5,163 nt of DNA from Candidatus Omnitrophota bacterium (GCA_016789035.1 JAEUSC010000226.1:1-5163), one strand, 5' to 3'; shown: positions 1 to 5,163, counted from the stretch's first letter. Notes: a model not told the origin generated them from the sequence alone. A program made the numbers and translations.

Positions 1-14
1 GATCTTTTGAATTT

Positions 15-23
15 TGTTATAAT
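15..23 (+). promoter_or_regulatory. Extended -10 promoter element before the hemC-cobA-hemD fusion
   Basis: A perfect TATAAT at 18-23 is preceded by TG at 15-16 with one spacer base, which is the extended -10 form. The matching -35 would lie just outside the left edge, so it cannot be checked. Transcription would start about 5-9 bases downstream, around 28-32, almost on the ATG at 32. No Shine-Dalgarno-like sequence lies between the -10 and that ATG, so the message may be leaderless or nearly so. The alternative is that an upstream gene runs through: one frame is open from the left edge to a TGA at 33-35, overlapping the start codon as ATGA. The motif is seen directly; its activity is inferred. 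Confidence 0.55.
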
Positions 24-31
24 GCCCACCT

Positions 32-2092
32 ATGAAAAAAGACAGAAATAAAGAAAATTTTTTGATTCGTTTTGGGTCGCGTCAAAGTCCCTTGGCGGTT
101 GTCCAGGTCCAAGAGATTGTTTGTCTTCTGAAAAATCAAGTGATTCCGTTTAGTTATACCCTTACGACATTCCAAACCGCTGGTGATATTGATAAAACAA
201 CAGCCTTAACGAAGAATATTCAGGATGATTTTTTTACCAATACCCTTGATGAGGCATTGTTGTCAGGCTCCATTGATGTAGCCATTCATAGTGCCAAAGA
301 CTTGCCGCAGAAATTAAATCCAAACCTTGTAATTGCCGCATTAACACCTTGCCTCGATGATTCCGACGCCTTTGTGGGGAACACCCCCTTTGAGGATCTA
401 CCTGCTCGAGCGACCATCGGTACAAGCAGCTTTTTGCGCGAGGGGGCCATCAAATCTCTTAGGCCGGATGTTACCATCGTTAATATTCGCGGAACAATTC
501 AGGAGCGACTTGAGAAAGTCAATCAGGGGAAGTTGGATGGTATTATTGTGGCAACCTGCGCGCTTATGCGGCTGAAGCTTGACCATTTGATAAAATCGAT
601 TTTCCCATGGGAAGGAACGCCTCTACAAGGCCAGTTGGCTGTTGTTTGCCGGCGGGATGATGTAAAATCGATCGCAGTCTTCCAACATCTCGATCAGCGT
701 AGAAGATACGGAGCTGTATATCTCACAGGGGCTGGCCCGGGTGACCCTGCATTGATTACCTTAAAAGCCATTGATGTTTTAAAGACAGCGGACTGCGTTT
801 TTTATGATTATTTAGTCCATCCGGCTTTGCTCAAATATGCAGTCAGAGCCGAACACATTTATGCCGGTAAACGCAAAGGAACGCACTCTATCCGACAAAG
901 CGATTTGTGCCGATTAATTCGGCTAAAGGCCATGGCTGGAAAGACTGTGGTCCGTCTAAAAGGCGGGGACCCTTTTATTTTTGGCCGAGGGTGGGAGGAA
1001 CTAAATTATCTTCGCGGTTATCATATCCCGGTTGAAGTGATCCCTGGTATCAGTTCAGCAACGGGATTGCCGTCGATCTTGGGGGTTCCGCTCACAGCAA
1101 GAGGCGTCAGTTCCAGCGTTTCTTTCATTAGTGCGCACTCGCACGATGAATCCTCTCAACAGGCCGGTCCTCTTGAAATTCCGAAAACGGAAACTGTGGT
1201 TGTGTTTATGGGATTAACCAAGCTCGCTGAGATTGTGAAATGCTTTTGTGCGCAGGGCTGGAGTAAGGACACTCCTGTTATGTTAATATCTCAAGGGTCC
1301 CGACGCAGTCAGCGAACCGTCCAAGGTACATTAAAAACGATCCTGAGCGTAGTGACAGGGGAGTCGATTGAGCCGCCAGCCTTGATTCTTGTAGGGAAAA
1401 CCGTTGATTTTTATCAGCCATCCAGCGGACAGAAAGCGTATTTGTTTACCGGAACACATCCAAAAGAGTACCTCGGTCTGGGCAAGATTATTCCCTGGCC
1501 AATGATCCGTATTCAGTCTACGCGAATCACAGAAAAAGCGCGGAAAAAAATTTTACAAGCCCTATCCCAGGCCCAACTTGTTCTTTTAACAAGTGAATAT
1601 GCGGTCGATCATTTCCAAAATTTTCTGAAACACGAAGGTTTGCAAATAAAATCAATAGATGGAAAAGAATTTGCTGTCATAGGCACATTCACTGCGCAGG
1701 CATTACTAGACCACGGTGCGGTTCCTCGCTTCATTCCTGCTACAGAAACCGCACAGGGCGTTTACACCGAATTAAAAAAACGCATGCGTTTAAAAGGCCT
1801 AAAGATCATTTACCCCAGATCTTCTTTACCTAATCCGTTCTTAAAAGAGGCTTTACTAAAATCTGGAGCCGAAGTTTTTGAATTTGCCGTCTATGAGAAC
1901 ATCAAACCCCAAAGACGACCGCTTCCGGATGAAAAGATTGACGGAATCATATTCACAAGCCCGTCAACTGTTCACAATTTCTTAAAAGACTATAAAAAAA
2001 TACCAGCGTCATGGGAAATTTTGTGCAAGGGACCGGTTTCCCAAAAAGCGTTGGCTGCCAGAGGGTATCATGGCCAAATTATTTCAGATTAA
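32..2092 (+). CDS. Fusion of truncated HemC-like porphobilinogen deaminase, CobA-type uroporphyrinogen-III methyltransferase and HemD uroporphyrinogen-III synthase
   Basis: This 686-residue cytoplasmic protein has three consecutive enzyme regions: HemC-like at about 11-225, SUMT/CobA at about 226-461 and HemD at about 466-686. Together they would convert porphobilinogen to hydroxymethylbilane, uroporphyrinogen III and then precorrin-2. The SUMT part is canonical; HemD is diverged but has its usual motifs in order. The HemC part lacks domain 3, so the three-domain order starts with a shortened module. CobA-HemD fusions are known in clostridia and other bacteria; a three-part form with HemC is rarer. 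The ATG at 32 has no ribosome binding site but sits just after a -10 box. A TTG at 62 would begin right before the conserved GSRQSPLA motif and is an alternative start. The downstream hemB begins 21 bp later, in the same likely operon. Function of the CobA and HemD parts is quite secure; that of the HemC part is not. Confidence 0.9.
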   Translation: MKKDRNKENFLIRFGSRQSPLAVVQVQEIVCLLKNQVIPFSYTLTTFQTAGDIDKTTALTKNIQDDFFTNTLDEALLSGSIDVAIHSAKDLPQKLNPNLVIAALTPCLDDSDAFVGNTPFEDLPARATIGTSSFLREGAIKSLRPDVTIVNIRGTIQERLEKVNQGKLDGIIVATCALMRLKLDHLIKSIFPWEGTPLQGQLAVVCRRDDVKSIAVFQHLDQRRRYGAVYLTGAGPGDPALITLKAIDVLKTADCVFYDYLVHPALLKYAVRAEHIYAGKRKGTHSIRQSDLCRLIRLKAMAGKTVVRLKGGDPFIFGRGWEELNYLRGYHIPVEVIPGISSATGLPSILGVPLTARGVSSSVSFISAHSHDESSQQAGPLEIPKTETVVVFMGLTKLAEIVKCFCAQGWSKDTPVMLISQGSRRSQRTVQGTLKTILSVVTGESIEPPALILVGKTVDFYQPSSGQKAYLFTGTHPKEYLGLGKIIPWPMIRIQSTRITEKARKKILQALSQAQLVLLTSEYAVDHFQNFLKHEGLQIKSIDGKEFAVIGTFTAQALLDHGAVPRFIPATETAQGVYTELKKRMRLKGLKIIYPRSSLPNPFLKEALLKSGAEVFEFAVYENIKPQRRPLPDEKIDGIIFTSPSTVHNFLKDYKKIPASWEILCKGPVSQKALAARGYHGQIISD
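62..706 (+). other. HemC-like domain (residues ~11-225), lacking domain 3
   Basis: Porphobilinogen deaminase condenses four porphobilinogens to hydroxymethylbilane on a covalent dipyrromethane cofactor. Aligned by eye with E. coli HemC, the following are kept: GSRQSPLA (15-22), TAGD (49-52), K61 (K55), HSAKD with D90 (catalytic D84), GTSS (130-133), R136 (R132), R153 (R149), R159 (R155), R180 (R176) and a CRRDD stretch (206-210). Changed are the GGKGLF loop, which here reads roughly IQDDFF at 63-68, and the position of R131, which is L135. The E. coli-type domain 3 (about 95 residues) and its GGC cofactor-attachment motif are absent: the text goes from HLDQRRR (219-225) straight into the SUMT start. 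Remaining cysteines are C31, C107, C176 and C206. I recall short HemC proteins from chlamydiae, but cannot confirm the relationship here. Confidence 0.8.
707..1414 (+). other. CobA/SUMT domain (residues ~226-461)
   Basis: Uroporphyrinogen-III C-methyltransferase adds two methyl groups from S-adenosylmethionine at C2 and C7 to give precorrin-2, the branch point to sirohaem and cobalamin. All family landmarks are in order: the N-terminal VYLTGAGPGDP (229-239), DYLVHP (259-264), the RLKGGDPFIFGRG block (308-320) followed by EE, VIPGISSATGLPS (336-348), GVPLTARG (351-358) with SFISAH (364-369), VVVFMG (389-394) and the closing PPALILVGKTV (448-458). The length of about 236 residues is that of a complete stand-alone SUMT, without the CysG dehydrogenase/ferrochelatase part. 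There is no visible linker between it and the HemC-like region, while a few residues (PSSGQ) separate it from HemD. No missing key residue was noticed, so it should be active. Confidence 0.95.
1427..2089 (+). other. HemD uroporphyrinogen-III synthase domain (residues ~466-686)
   Basis: HemD closes hydroxymethylbilane with inversion of ring D to give uroporphyrinogen III. The family is poorly conserved, so the call rests on short landmarks in the correct spacing and on position after SUMT. The landmarks are LLTSEYAVDHF (518-528), FAVIGTFTAQAL (547-558), GLKIIYPRSS (589-598), FAVYENIKP (618-626), GIIFTSPSTVHNF (638-650) and KGPVSQKAL (666-674). At about 221 residues it is shorter than typical 240-260 residue HemD proteins. 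The N-terminal strand and helix (YLFTGTHPKEYLGLGK) look shortened and lack the usual TRP/TR start. The C-terminus stops soon after the last conserved motif. Both shortenings are at the edges of the two-lobed fold, so activity is plausible. Confidence 0.85.
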
Positions 2093-2105
2093 CATTCAAT
2101 CGAAT

Positions 2106-2110
2106 GGAGA
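2106..2110 (+). promoter_or_regulatory. Ribosome binding site of hemB
   Basis: GGAGA ends three bases before the ATG at 2114. The spacing is rather tight, but it is the only Shine-Dalgarno match here and it agrees with the conserved HemB N-terminus. It falls inside the 21 bp gap after the fusion gene, which holds no terminator, supporting co-transcription. Confidence 0.6.
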
Positions 2111-2113
2111 TTT

Positions 2114-3088
2114 ATGACGAGCCGCCGTTTCCGCAGATTGCGGTTAACTGAAACCACCAGGCTTTTGGTGCGGGAAACTCAATTGTCCCCGCATGATCTG
2201 ATTCAGCCGTTTTTTGTTATGGAAGGAAAGGATAAAGCGCGTTTAATTCCGTCCATGCCTGGTATTGAAGCGTTGTCAATTGACCGATTACTCGGCGAAA
2301 TTGAATCCTATATGCAAATGGGGGGACGAGCGGGATTGTTTTTTGGAATTCCTCAAAAAAAGGATTTAAGCGGCCATCACGCCATTGATGAGAAGGCCAT
2401 CATTCCATCAGCAATAAGGGCAATTAAAAAAAACTTTCCAGAGTTTCTGGTCATTAGCGATGTTTGTTTATGCGCCTATTTGAAACATGGCCACTGCGGA
2501 GTCTTAAATGGCCACATCATCGATAATGATGCCACGTTACCCTTGTTAAGTCAGATGGCAACGGCGCATGCGAAGGCTGGAGCTGATTTTGTTGCTCCGT
2601 CGGATATGATGGATTTTAGAATCTCTCACATCCGCCAGGCCATGGATAAGAAGGGCCTCTCAGATACGGGTATTATTTCCTATGCCGTCAAATATGCTTC
2701 TTCTTTTTATGGTCCGTTTCGAGATGCGGTCGACTCGGCTCCGGAATTCGGCGATCGAAAGTCCTACCAAATGGATTATGCCAATATTAAGGAGGCAGTC
2801 AAAGAAGCGCAGCAAGATGTTTTCGAAGGGGCCGATATTGTTATGGTTAAGCCTGCTTTGGCTTATCTGGATGCAATTGCAAAAATCAACGAATCAGTTA
2901 ATGTTCCGGTTGCAGCCTATCATGTGAGCGGTGAATACTCGATGATTAAAGCCGCGTCCCAGAAAATGTGGATCGATGAGAAAAGGGTCGTCATCGAATC
3001 TTTAACATCCATTAAAAGGGCCGGGGCAAAGATTATCTTTACATATTATGCAAAGGAAGCGTTACCATGGATCATCGCAAATCAATAG
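2114..3088 (+). CDS. hemB: Delta-aminolevulinic acid dehydratase (porphobilinogen synthase)
   Basis: HemB condenses two 5-aminolevulinate molecules to porphobilinogen, the substrate of HemC, in the cytoplasm as a homo-octamer. The 324-residue length is normal. The N-terminal arm has the usual RRFRRLRLTETTRLLVRET form, followed by DLIQPFFV (28-35). The Schiff-base lysines are K193 in YAVKYASSFYGPFRDA and K246 in MVKPALAYLD. The metal loop DVCLCAYLKHGHCG (116-129) has all three cysteines (C118, C120, C128), so this is a zinc-type enzyme rather than the Asp-rich Mg-type. The GDRKSYQMD stretch (213-221) and QQDVFEGAD (233-241) match the region of the allosteric magnesium site in octameric enzymes. 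The C-terminus YHVSGEYSMIKAA (269-281) and FTYYAKEALPWI (309-320) is intact. It follows the fusion gene by 21 bp and overlaps hemL by 22 bp, so it is the middle gene of a tight operon. Confidence 0.97.
   Translation: MTSRRFRRLRLTETTRLLVRETQLSPHDLIQPFFVMEGKDKARLIPSMPGIEALSIDRLLGEIESYMQMGGRAGLFFGIPQKKDLSGHHAIDEKAIIPSAIRAIKKNFPEFLVISDVCLCAYLKHGHCGVLNGHIIDNDATLPLLSQMATAHAKAGADFVAPSDMMDFRISHIRQAMDKKGLSDTGIISYAVKYASSFYGPFRDAVDSAPEFGDRKSYQMDYANIKEAVKEAQQDVFEGADIVMVKPALAYLDAIAKINESVNVPVAAYHVSGEYSMIKAASQKMWIDEKRVVIESLTSIKRAGAKIIFTYYAKEALPWIIANQ
3052..3057 (+). promoter_or_regulatory. Ribosome binding site of hemL inside the end of hemB
   Basis: AAAGGA lies nine bases before the ATG at 3067, within the last codons of hemB. 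It fixes the hemL start at the overlapping ATG rather than at a later codon, and suggests translational coupling: ribosomes ending hemB at 3088 pass over and expose the hemL start. Confidence 0.65.
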
Positions 3089-4350
3089 CCGAATTTAAAA
3101 GAGCACAAAATTATTTAGTGGGGGGAGTCAATAGTCCCGTTCGCGCTTTTAAGGGTGTGAAGGGTAATCCGCTAGTCGTTGATTACGGCAAGGGCAAAAA
3201 AATTTTTGACATCGACGGAAATGGGTTTACTGATTATTGCCTTTCTTGGGGCGCATTAATTCTAGGGCATGCCCATCCGGAAGTCATGAAGGCGATCAAA
3301 AAGGGACTCAAGCATGCCGTGAGTTTTGGCACGACAACTAAACCCGAAATCGAGATTGCTGAATTTATTGTTAAGCATGTCCCTTCCGTGGAACAGGTGC
3401 GTTTTGTAAACTCTGGAACCGAAGCTACCATGAGTGCTATTCGATTATCCAGGGGGGTAACCAAACGAAATATTGTTATTAAATTTGACGGTTGCTATCA
3501 CGGACATGCCGATGACCTTTTAGCGGTAGCCGGGTCTGGAGTTGCAAATCTTCCCGCTTCATCCAGTCAAGGCGTTCCCCCAGAGCATTTGAAGAATACG
3601 TTGAGTCTGCCATTTAATGACACCAAGAGGTGTCTGGAAGTTTTTGAGCGCTTGGGAAAGAACATTGCCGGCGTTATCGTAGAGCCTGTTGCTGGAAATA
3701 TGGGTGTTGTGGTTCCGGAAAAGGGATTTCTGAAAATGTTAAGAGATGTCACTGTCAAATCTCTCTCAATCTTTATTTTTGACGAAGTCATGACGGGTTT
3801 TCGTACTCATTTAGGATGTGTTCAGTCAGAATTCGATATTTGGCCAGACATTACGTGCTTTGGAAAAATTATCGGCGGCGGTTTCCCAGTGGGTGCCTAT
3901 GGTGGACGAAAAGACATTATGAATCACTTGGCGCCTAACGGCGGCGTTTATCAGGCCGGGACGTTTTCAGGAAACCCTATCGTCATGCGGGCGGGGCTGG
4001 CAACATTGAAGAGCCTTCATAAGAAATTATTTGATAACCTGGGGGAGATGACTGACGATTTTGTCGATCAGGTTAATGATGCCTTTCGGGCAAAAAATTT
4101 GAATATCCATGCGGTCAACTATAAAAGCATGGTGAGTCTGCGGTTCCGGGAAAAAAAGGTAGTCAATTATTTGGATGCTCAGAATGCAGGTTCAACAGAA
4201 GTCTATTCTCGGTTGTTTCATTTTCTGCTTGCAAAAGGTATCTATCTGCCTCCGGCGGACTTAGAGTCTTTCTTTCTATCTTCTAGACACACAACAAAAG
4301 ACTTAAATTATTTAGGAAAATGCCTCACTGAATTTAATGACGCATATTAA
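3067..4350 (+). CDS. hemL: Glutamate-1-semialdehyde 2,1-aminomutase
   Basis: HemL moves the amino group of glutamate-1-semialdehyde to make 5-aminolevulinate, the last step of the C5 pathway, using pyridoxamine/pyridoxal phosphate; it works as a cytoplasmic dimer in the class-III aminotransferase family. Its 427 residues match E. coli HemL (426). Diagnostic motifs: LVGGVNSPVRAFKGV (17-31), which separates HemL from other class-III enzymes, SWGALILGHAHP (60-71), VNSGTEATMSAIRL (114-127), CYHGHAD (143-149), VEPVAGNMG (205-213), DEVMTGFR (239-246) and the PLP lysine K267 in CFGKIIGGGFPVGAYGG. VYQAGTFSGNP follows as expected. HemA, the partner reductase that hands over the unstable semialdehyde, is not in the window. 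The gene overlaps hemB by 22 bp and has its own ribosome binding site. No hairpin with a T-run follows the stop. Confidence 0.97.
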   Translation: MDHRKSIAEFKRAQNYLVGGVNSPVRAFKGVKGNPLVVDYGKGKKIFDIDGNGFTDYCLSWGALILGHAHPEVMKAIKKGLKHAVSFGTTTKPEIEIAEFIVKHVPSVEQVRFVNSGTEATMSAIRLSRGVTKRNIVIKFDGCYHGHADDLLAVAGSGVANLPASSSQGVPPEHLKNTLSLPFNDTKRCLEVFERLGKNIAGVIVEPVAGNMGVVVPEKGFLKMLRDVTVKSLSIFIFDEVMTGFRTHLGCVQSEFDIWPDITCFGKIIGGGFPVGAYGGRKDIMNHLAPNGGVYQAGTFSGNPIVMRAGLATLKSLHKKLFDNLGEMTDDFVDQVNDAFRAKNLNIHAVNYKSMVSLRFREKKVVNYLDAQNAGSTEVYSRLFHFLLAKGIYLPPADLESFFLSSRHTTKDLNYLGKCLTEFNDAY

Positions 4351-4368
4351 TTTTCTGTGGGGCCTATC

Positions 4369-4397
4369 TTGAAACCCTCAAAAAAAAATGTTATACA
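4369..4397 (+). promoter_or_regulatory. Sigma-70-like promoter for the cupin gene
   Basis: TTGAAA (4369-4374, five of six consensus bases) and TATACA (4392-4397, four of six) are 17 bp apart, the optimal spacing. A start near 4403-4405 would give a leader of about 25 bases that includes the ribosome binding site AAAGG at 4417-4421. An A-tract fills most of the spacer. The gene could thus be transcribed apart from the haem operon, although no terminator blocks read-through from hemL. Confidence 0.5.
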
Positions 4398-4400
4398 TTT
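4386..4400. repeat. Dyad over the -10 box (possible operator)
   Basis: AAATGT and ACATTT form perfect 6-base inverted arms around a TAT centre, covering the putative -10 hexamer. They are nested inside two further short inverted pairs: CTCAAA (4377-4382) with TTTGAG (4398-4403), and ACCCTC (4374-4379) with GAGGGT (4410-4415). The arrangement could be a repressor site or an RNA hairpin in read-through transcripts. AT-rich dyads also arise by chance, and no known operator consensus is recognised. Confidence 0.3.
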
Positions 4401-4429
4401 GAGAAATTCGAGGGTGAAAGGTAAACATT

Positions 4430-4777
4430 ATGTCAGCACATGAAATGTCAGAAAGACCGTGGGGGAAATACCTCAAGTTTCATCAGGAACCGGGGGTTTG
4501 GGTTAAACGAATCGAAGTCAATCCAGGCGGCCGTCTGAGTTTACAAAAACATTCACATCGATCTGAAAAATGGATAATCGTAGCTGGCGAAGGTCTGGCG
4601 GTTGTCGATCAGCAAAACATTCCTGTTAAACCTGGCAGTGTTGTCGATGTTCCTCTTGGTGCCATACACCGCATCGGAAATACGGGTCAGGTTCCTCTTG
4701 TCATGATTGAAGTGGCGTGCGGTGAAATCCTTACCGAAGAAGATATCATACGCCTTCAAGATGACTATGCCCGTTAA
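4430..4777 (+). CDS. Small cupin protein, mannose-6-phosphate isomerase type II family
   Basis: This 115-residue single-domain protein matches the C-terminal cupin of bifunctional GDP-mannose pyrophosphorylase/phosphomannose isomerases. It begins with RPWGKY (9-14), continues with VKRIEVNPGGRLSLQKHSHRSEKW (25-48, given by position) and ends with the family's GEILTEEDIIRLQDDYAR-like tail (98-115). The first cupin motif has likely metal ligands H41, H43 and E46; the second fits G-x5-P-x-G-x2-H-x3-N exactly (G69, P75, G77, H80, N84). The usual EHW reads EKW here. Probable role: interconversion of mannose-6-phosphate and fructose-6-phosphate or a related sugar phosphate in the cytoplasm; a sugar-binding or regulatory cupin is an alternative. 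AAAGG at 4417-4421 sets the start at 4430 rather than at the ATG at 4445. It follows hemL by 79 bp and has its own promoter-like sequence, so a haem role is not implied. Confidence 0.85.
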   Translation: MSAHEMSERPWGKYLKFHQEPGVWVKRIEVNPGGRLSLQKHSHRSEKWIIVAGEGLAVVDQQNIPVKPGSVVDVPLGAIHRIGNTGQVPLVMIEVACGEILTEEDIIRLQDDYAR

Positions 4778-4786
4778 AATTTCATT

Positions 4787-5163
4787 CTAAACTTTTCTCT
4801 TGTGAGATGATGGGATATTCAGTTCTAGCCTGTACTTATTTACCGTGCGGCGGGCCATTTTTATTCCACGAGATTCAAAATGCGTAATGATATCCAAGTC
4901 TGATAGGGGATTAGATTTATCCTCGTTCTCGATCAAGCTTTTGATTTCCTCTTTAATAGTATGGGACGTGGTGTCCTTATTGTTCTCATTAACGGCATGA
5001 GCAAAGTAATGCTTAAGGGGATACAGACCTTGCGGAGTCTCCATGTGTTTGTTATTGATCGCCCTTGAGATTGTTGACTCGTTTCTTTCCAAGGCCTGCG
5101 CAATATCTTTTAAAGACATTGGAGAGAGGGTGTTAATATTCCCTTCAAAGAAGGGCTTCTGCC
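4787..5163 (-). CDS. rpoN: RNA polymerase sigma-54 factor, C-terminal part (5' end outside window)
   Basis: The last 124 codons of a gene entering from the right edge are visible; the frame stays open to the edge, so the internal ATG at 5119 is not the real start. The text begins QKPFFEG...LSPMSLKDIAQALERNESTISRAINNKH, the core-binding/helix-turn-helix transition of RpoN, then TPQGLYPLKHYF. Next comes the DNA-binding region with SLIENEDKSNPLSDLDI and the RpoN box ARRTVNKYR at 4829-4855 (consensus ARRTVAKYR), which reads the -24 promoter element. The tail LNIPSSHKRKV is typical and the C-terminus is intact. Sigma-54 directs transcription that needs AAA+ activators, often for nitrogen use, motility or envelope functions. 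The gene is convergent with the cupin gene, with only 9 bp between the stops and no clear terminator for either. Confidence 0.96.
   Translation of the reverse strand, partial: QKPFFEGNINTLSPMSLKDIAQALERNESTISRAINNKHMETPQGLYPLKHYFAHAVNENNKDTTSHTIKEEIKSLIENEDKSNPLSDLDIITHFESRGIKMARRTVNKYRLELNIPSSHKRKV

Noticed and set aside
7..12. TTGAAT as a -35 box for the first promoter
   Set aside because: It is only five bases from the -10 hexamer; a real -35 would be outside the window.
234..586. Several open frames of about 60-70 codons on both strands inside the HemC-like region
   Set aside because: They lie wholly within a conserved coding region in other frames, have no ribosome binding sites and give no recognisable protein.
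2682..2927. 81-codon + strand open frame inside hemB
   Set aside because: It overlaps conserved HemB active-site codons in another frame; its composition is that of an out-of-frame reading.
3195..3206. A7T5 run in hemL (and similar A-runs near 1545, 1994, 2355 and 4150) as programmed slippage sites
   Set aside because: The normal frame is conserved through each run and the alternative frames stop soon after, so there is no sign of a programmed frameshift.
3234..3791. Two minus-strand open frames (76 and 74 codons) opposite hemL
   Set aside because: Antisense shadows of a strongly conserved gene, without start signals or family motifs.
4553..4759. 68-codon minus-strand open frame opposite the cupin gene
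   Set aside because: The + strand frame carries complete cupin motifs; the antisense frame has no supporting feature.
4796..4807. TCTC-TTGT-GAGA hairpin near the rpoN stop as a terminator
   Set aside because: The stem is only four bases, it lies inside the rpoN coding end and no T-run follows on either strand.

Overview
The window is a compact tetrapyrrole (haem/sirohaem/corrinoid) biosynthesis cluster on the + strand. It is followed by a small sugar-phosphate-isomerase-type cupin gene and the 3' end of a convergent sigma-54 gene. Base composition looks moderate and even, with no mobile elements, RNA genes or CRISPR. Chromosomal-type genes, Shine-Dalgarno sites and a sigma-54 C-terminus show a bacterium. 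The C5 route to aminolevulinate (hemL) excludes an alphaproteobacterial Shemin-type pathway. The very divergent, shortened HemC fused to CobA and HemD suggests a little-studied lineage. A PVC-related or candidate phylum such as Omnitrophota is my weak guess from fusion style only; no taxonomic marker is present.

Layout. Positions 1-31 hold an extended -10 promoter (TGT-TATAAT) placed so close to the first ATG that the message could be leaderless. Positions 32-2092 encode a 686-residue fusion: a HemC-like porphobilinogen deaminase lacking its third, cofactor-carrying domain, then uroporphyrinogen-III C-methyltransferase (SUMT/CobA), then uroporphyrinogen-III synthase (HemD). After 21 bp comes hemB (2114-3088), whose last 22 bases overlap hemL (3067-4350). 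A 79 bp gap (4351-4429) carries a sigma-70-like promoter overlapping a dyad. It precedes a 115-residue mannose-6-phosphate-isomerase-type cupin (4430-4777). Nine bases later the rpoN gene ends, running in from the right edge on the minus strand.

Together the three haem ORFs cover glutamate-1-semialdehyde to precorrin-2: HemL makes 5-aminolevulinate, HemB makes porphobilinogen, and the fusion would make hydroxymethylbilane, uroporphyrinogen III and precorrin-2. The missing partner is glutamyl-tRNA reductase (hemA), probably encoded outside the window. Bundling SUMT with HemC and HemD suggests that flux goes to precorrin-2-derived products (sirohaem, haem via sirohaem, or cobalamin) rather than directly to coproporphyrin.

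The main point of interest is the HemC portion. It has the catalytic Asp and several substrate-binding arginines, but no domain 3, no dipyrromethane-attachment cysteine and an altered GGKGLF loop. Either it works by a variant mechanism, or the true deaminase is elsewhere.
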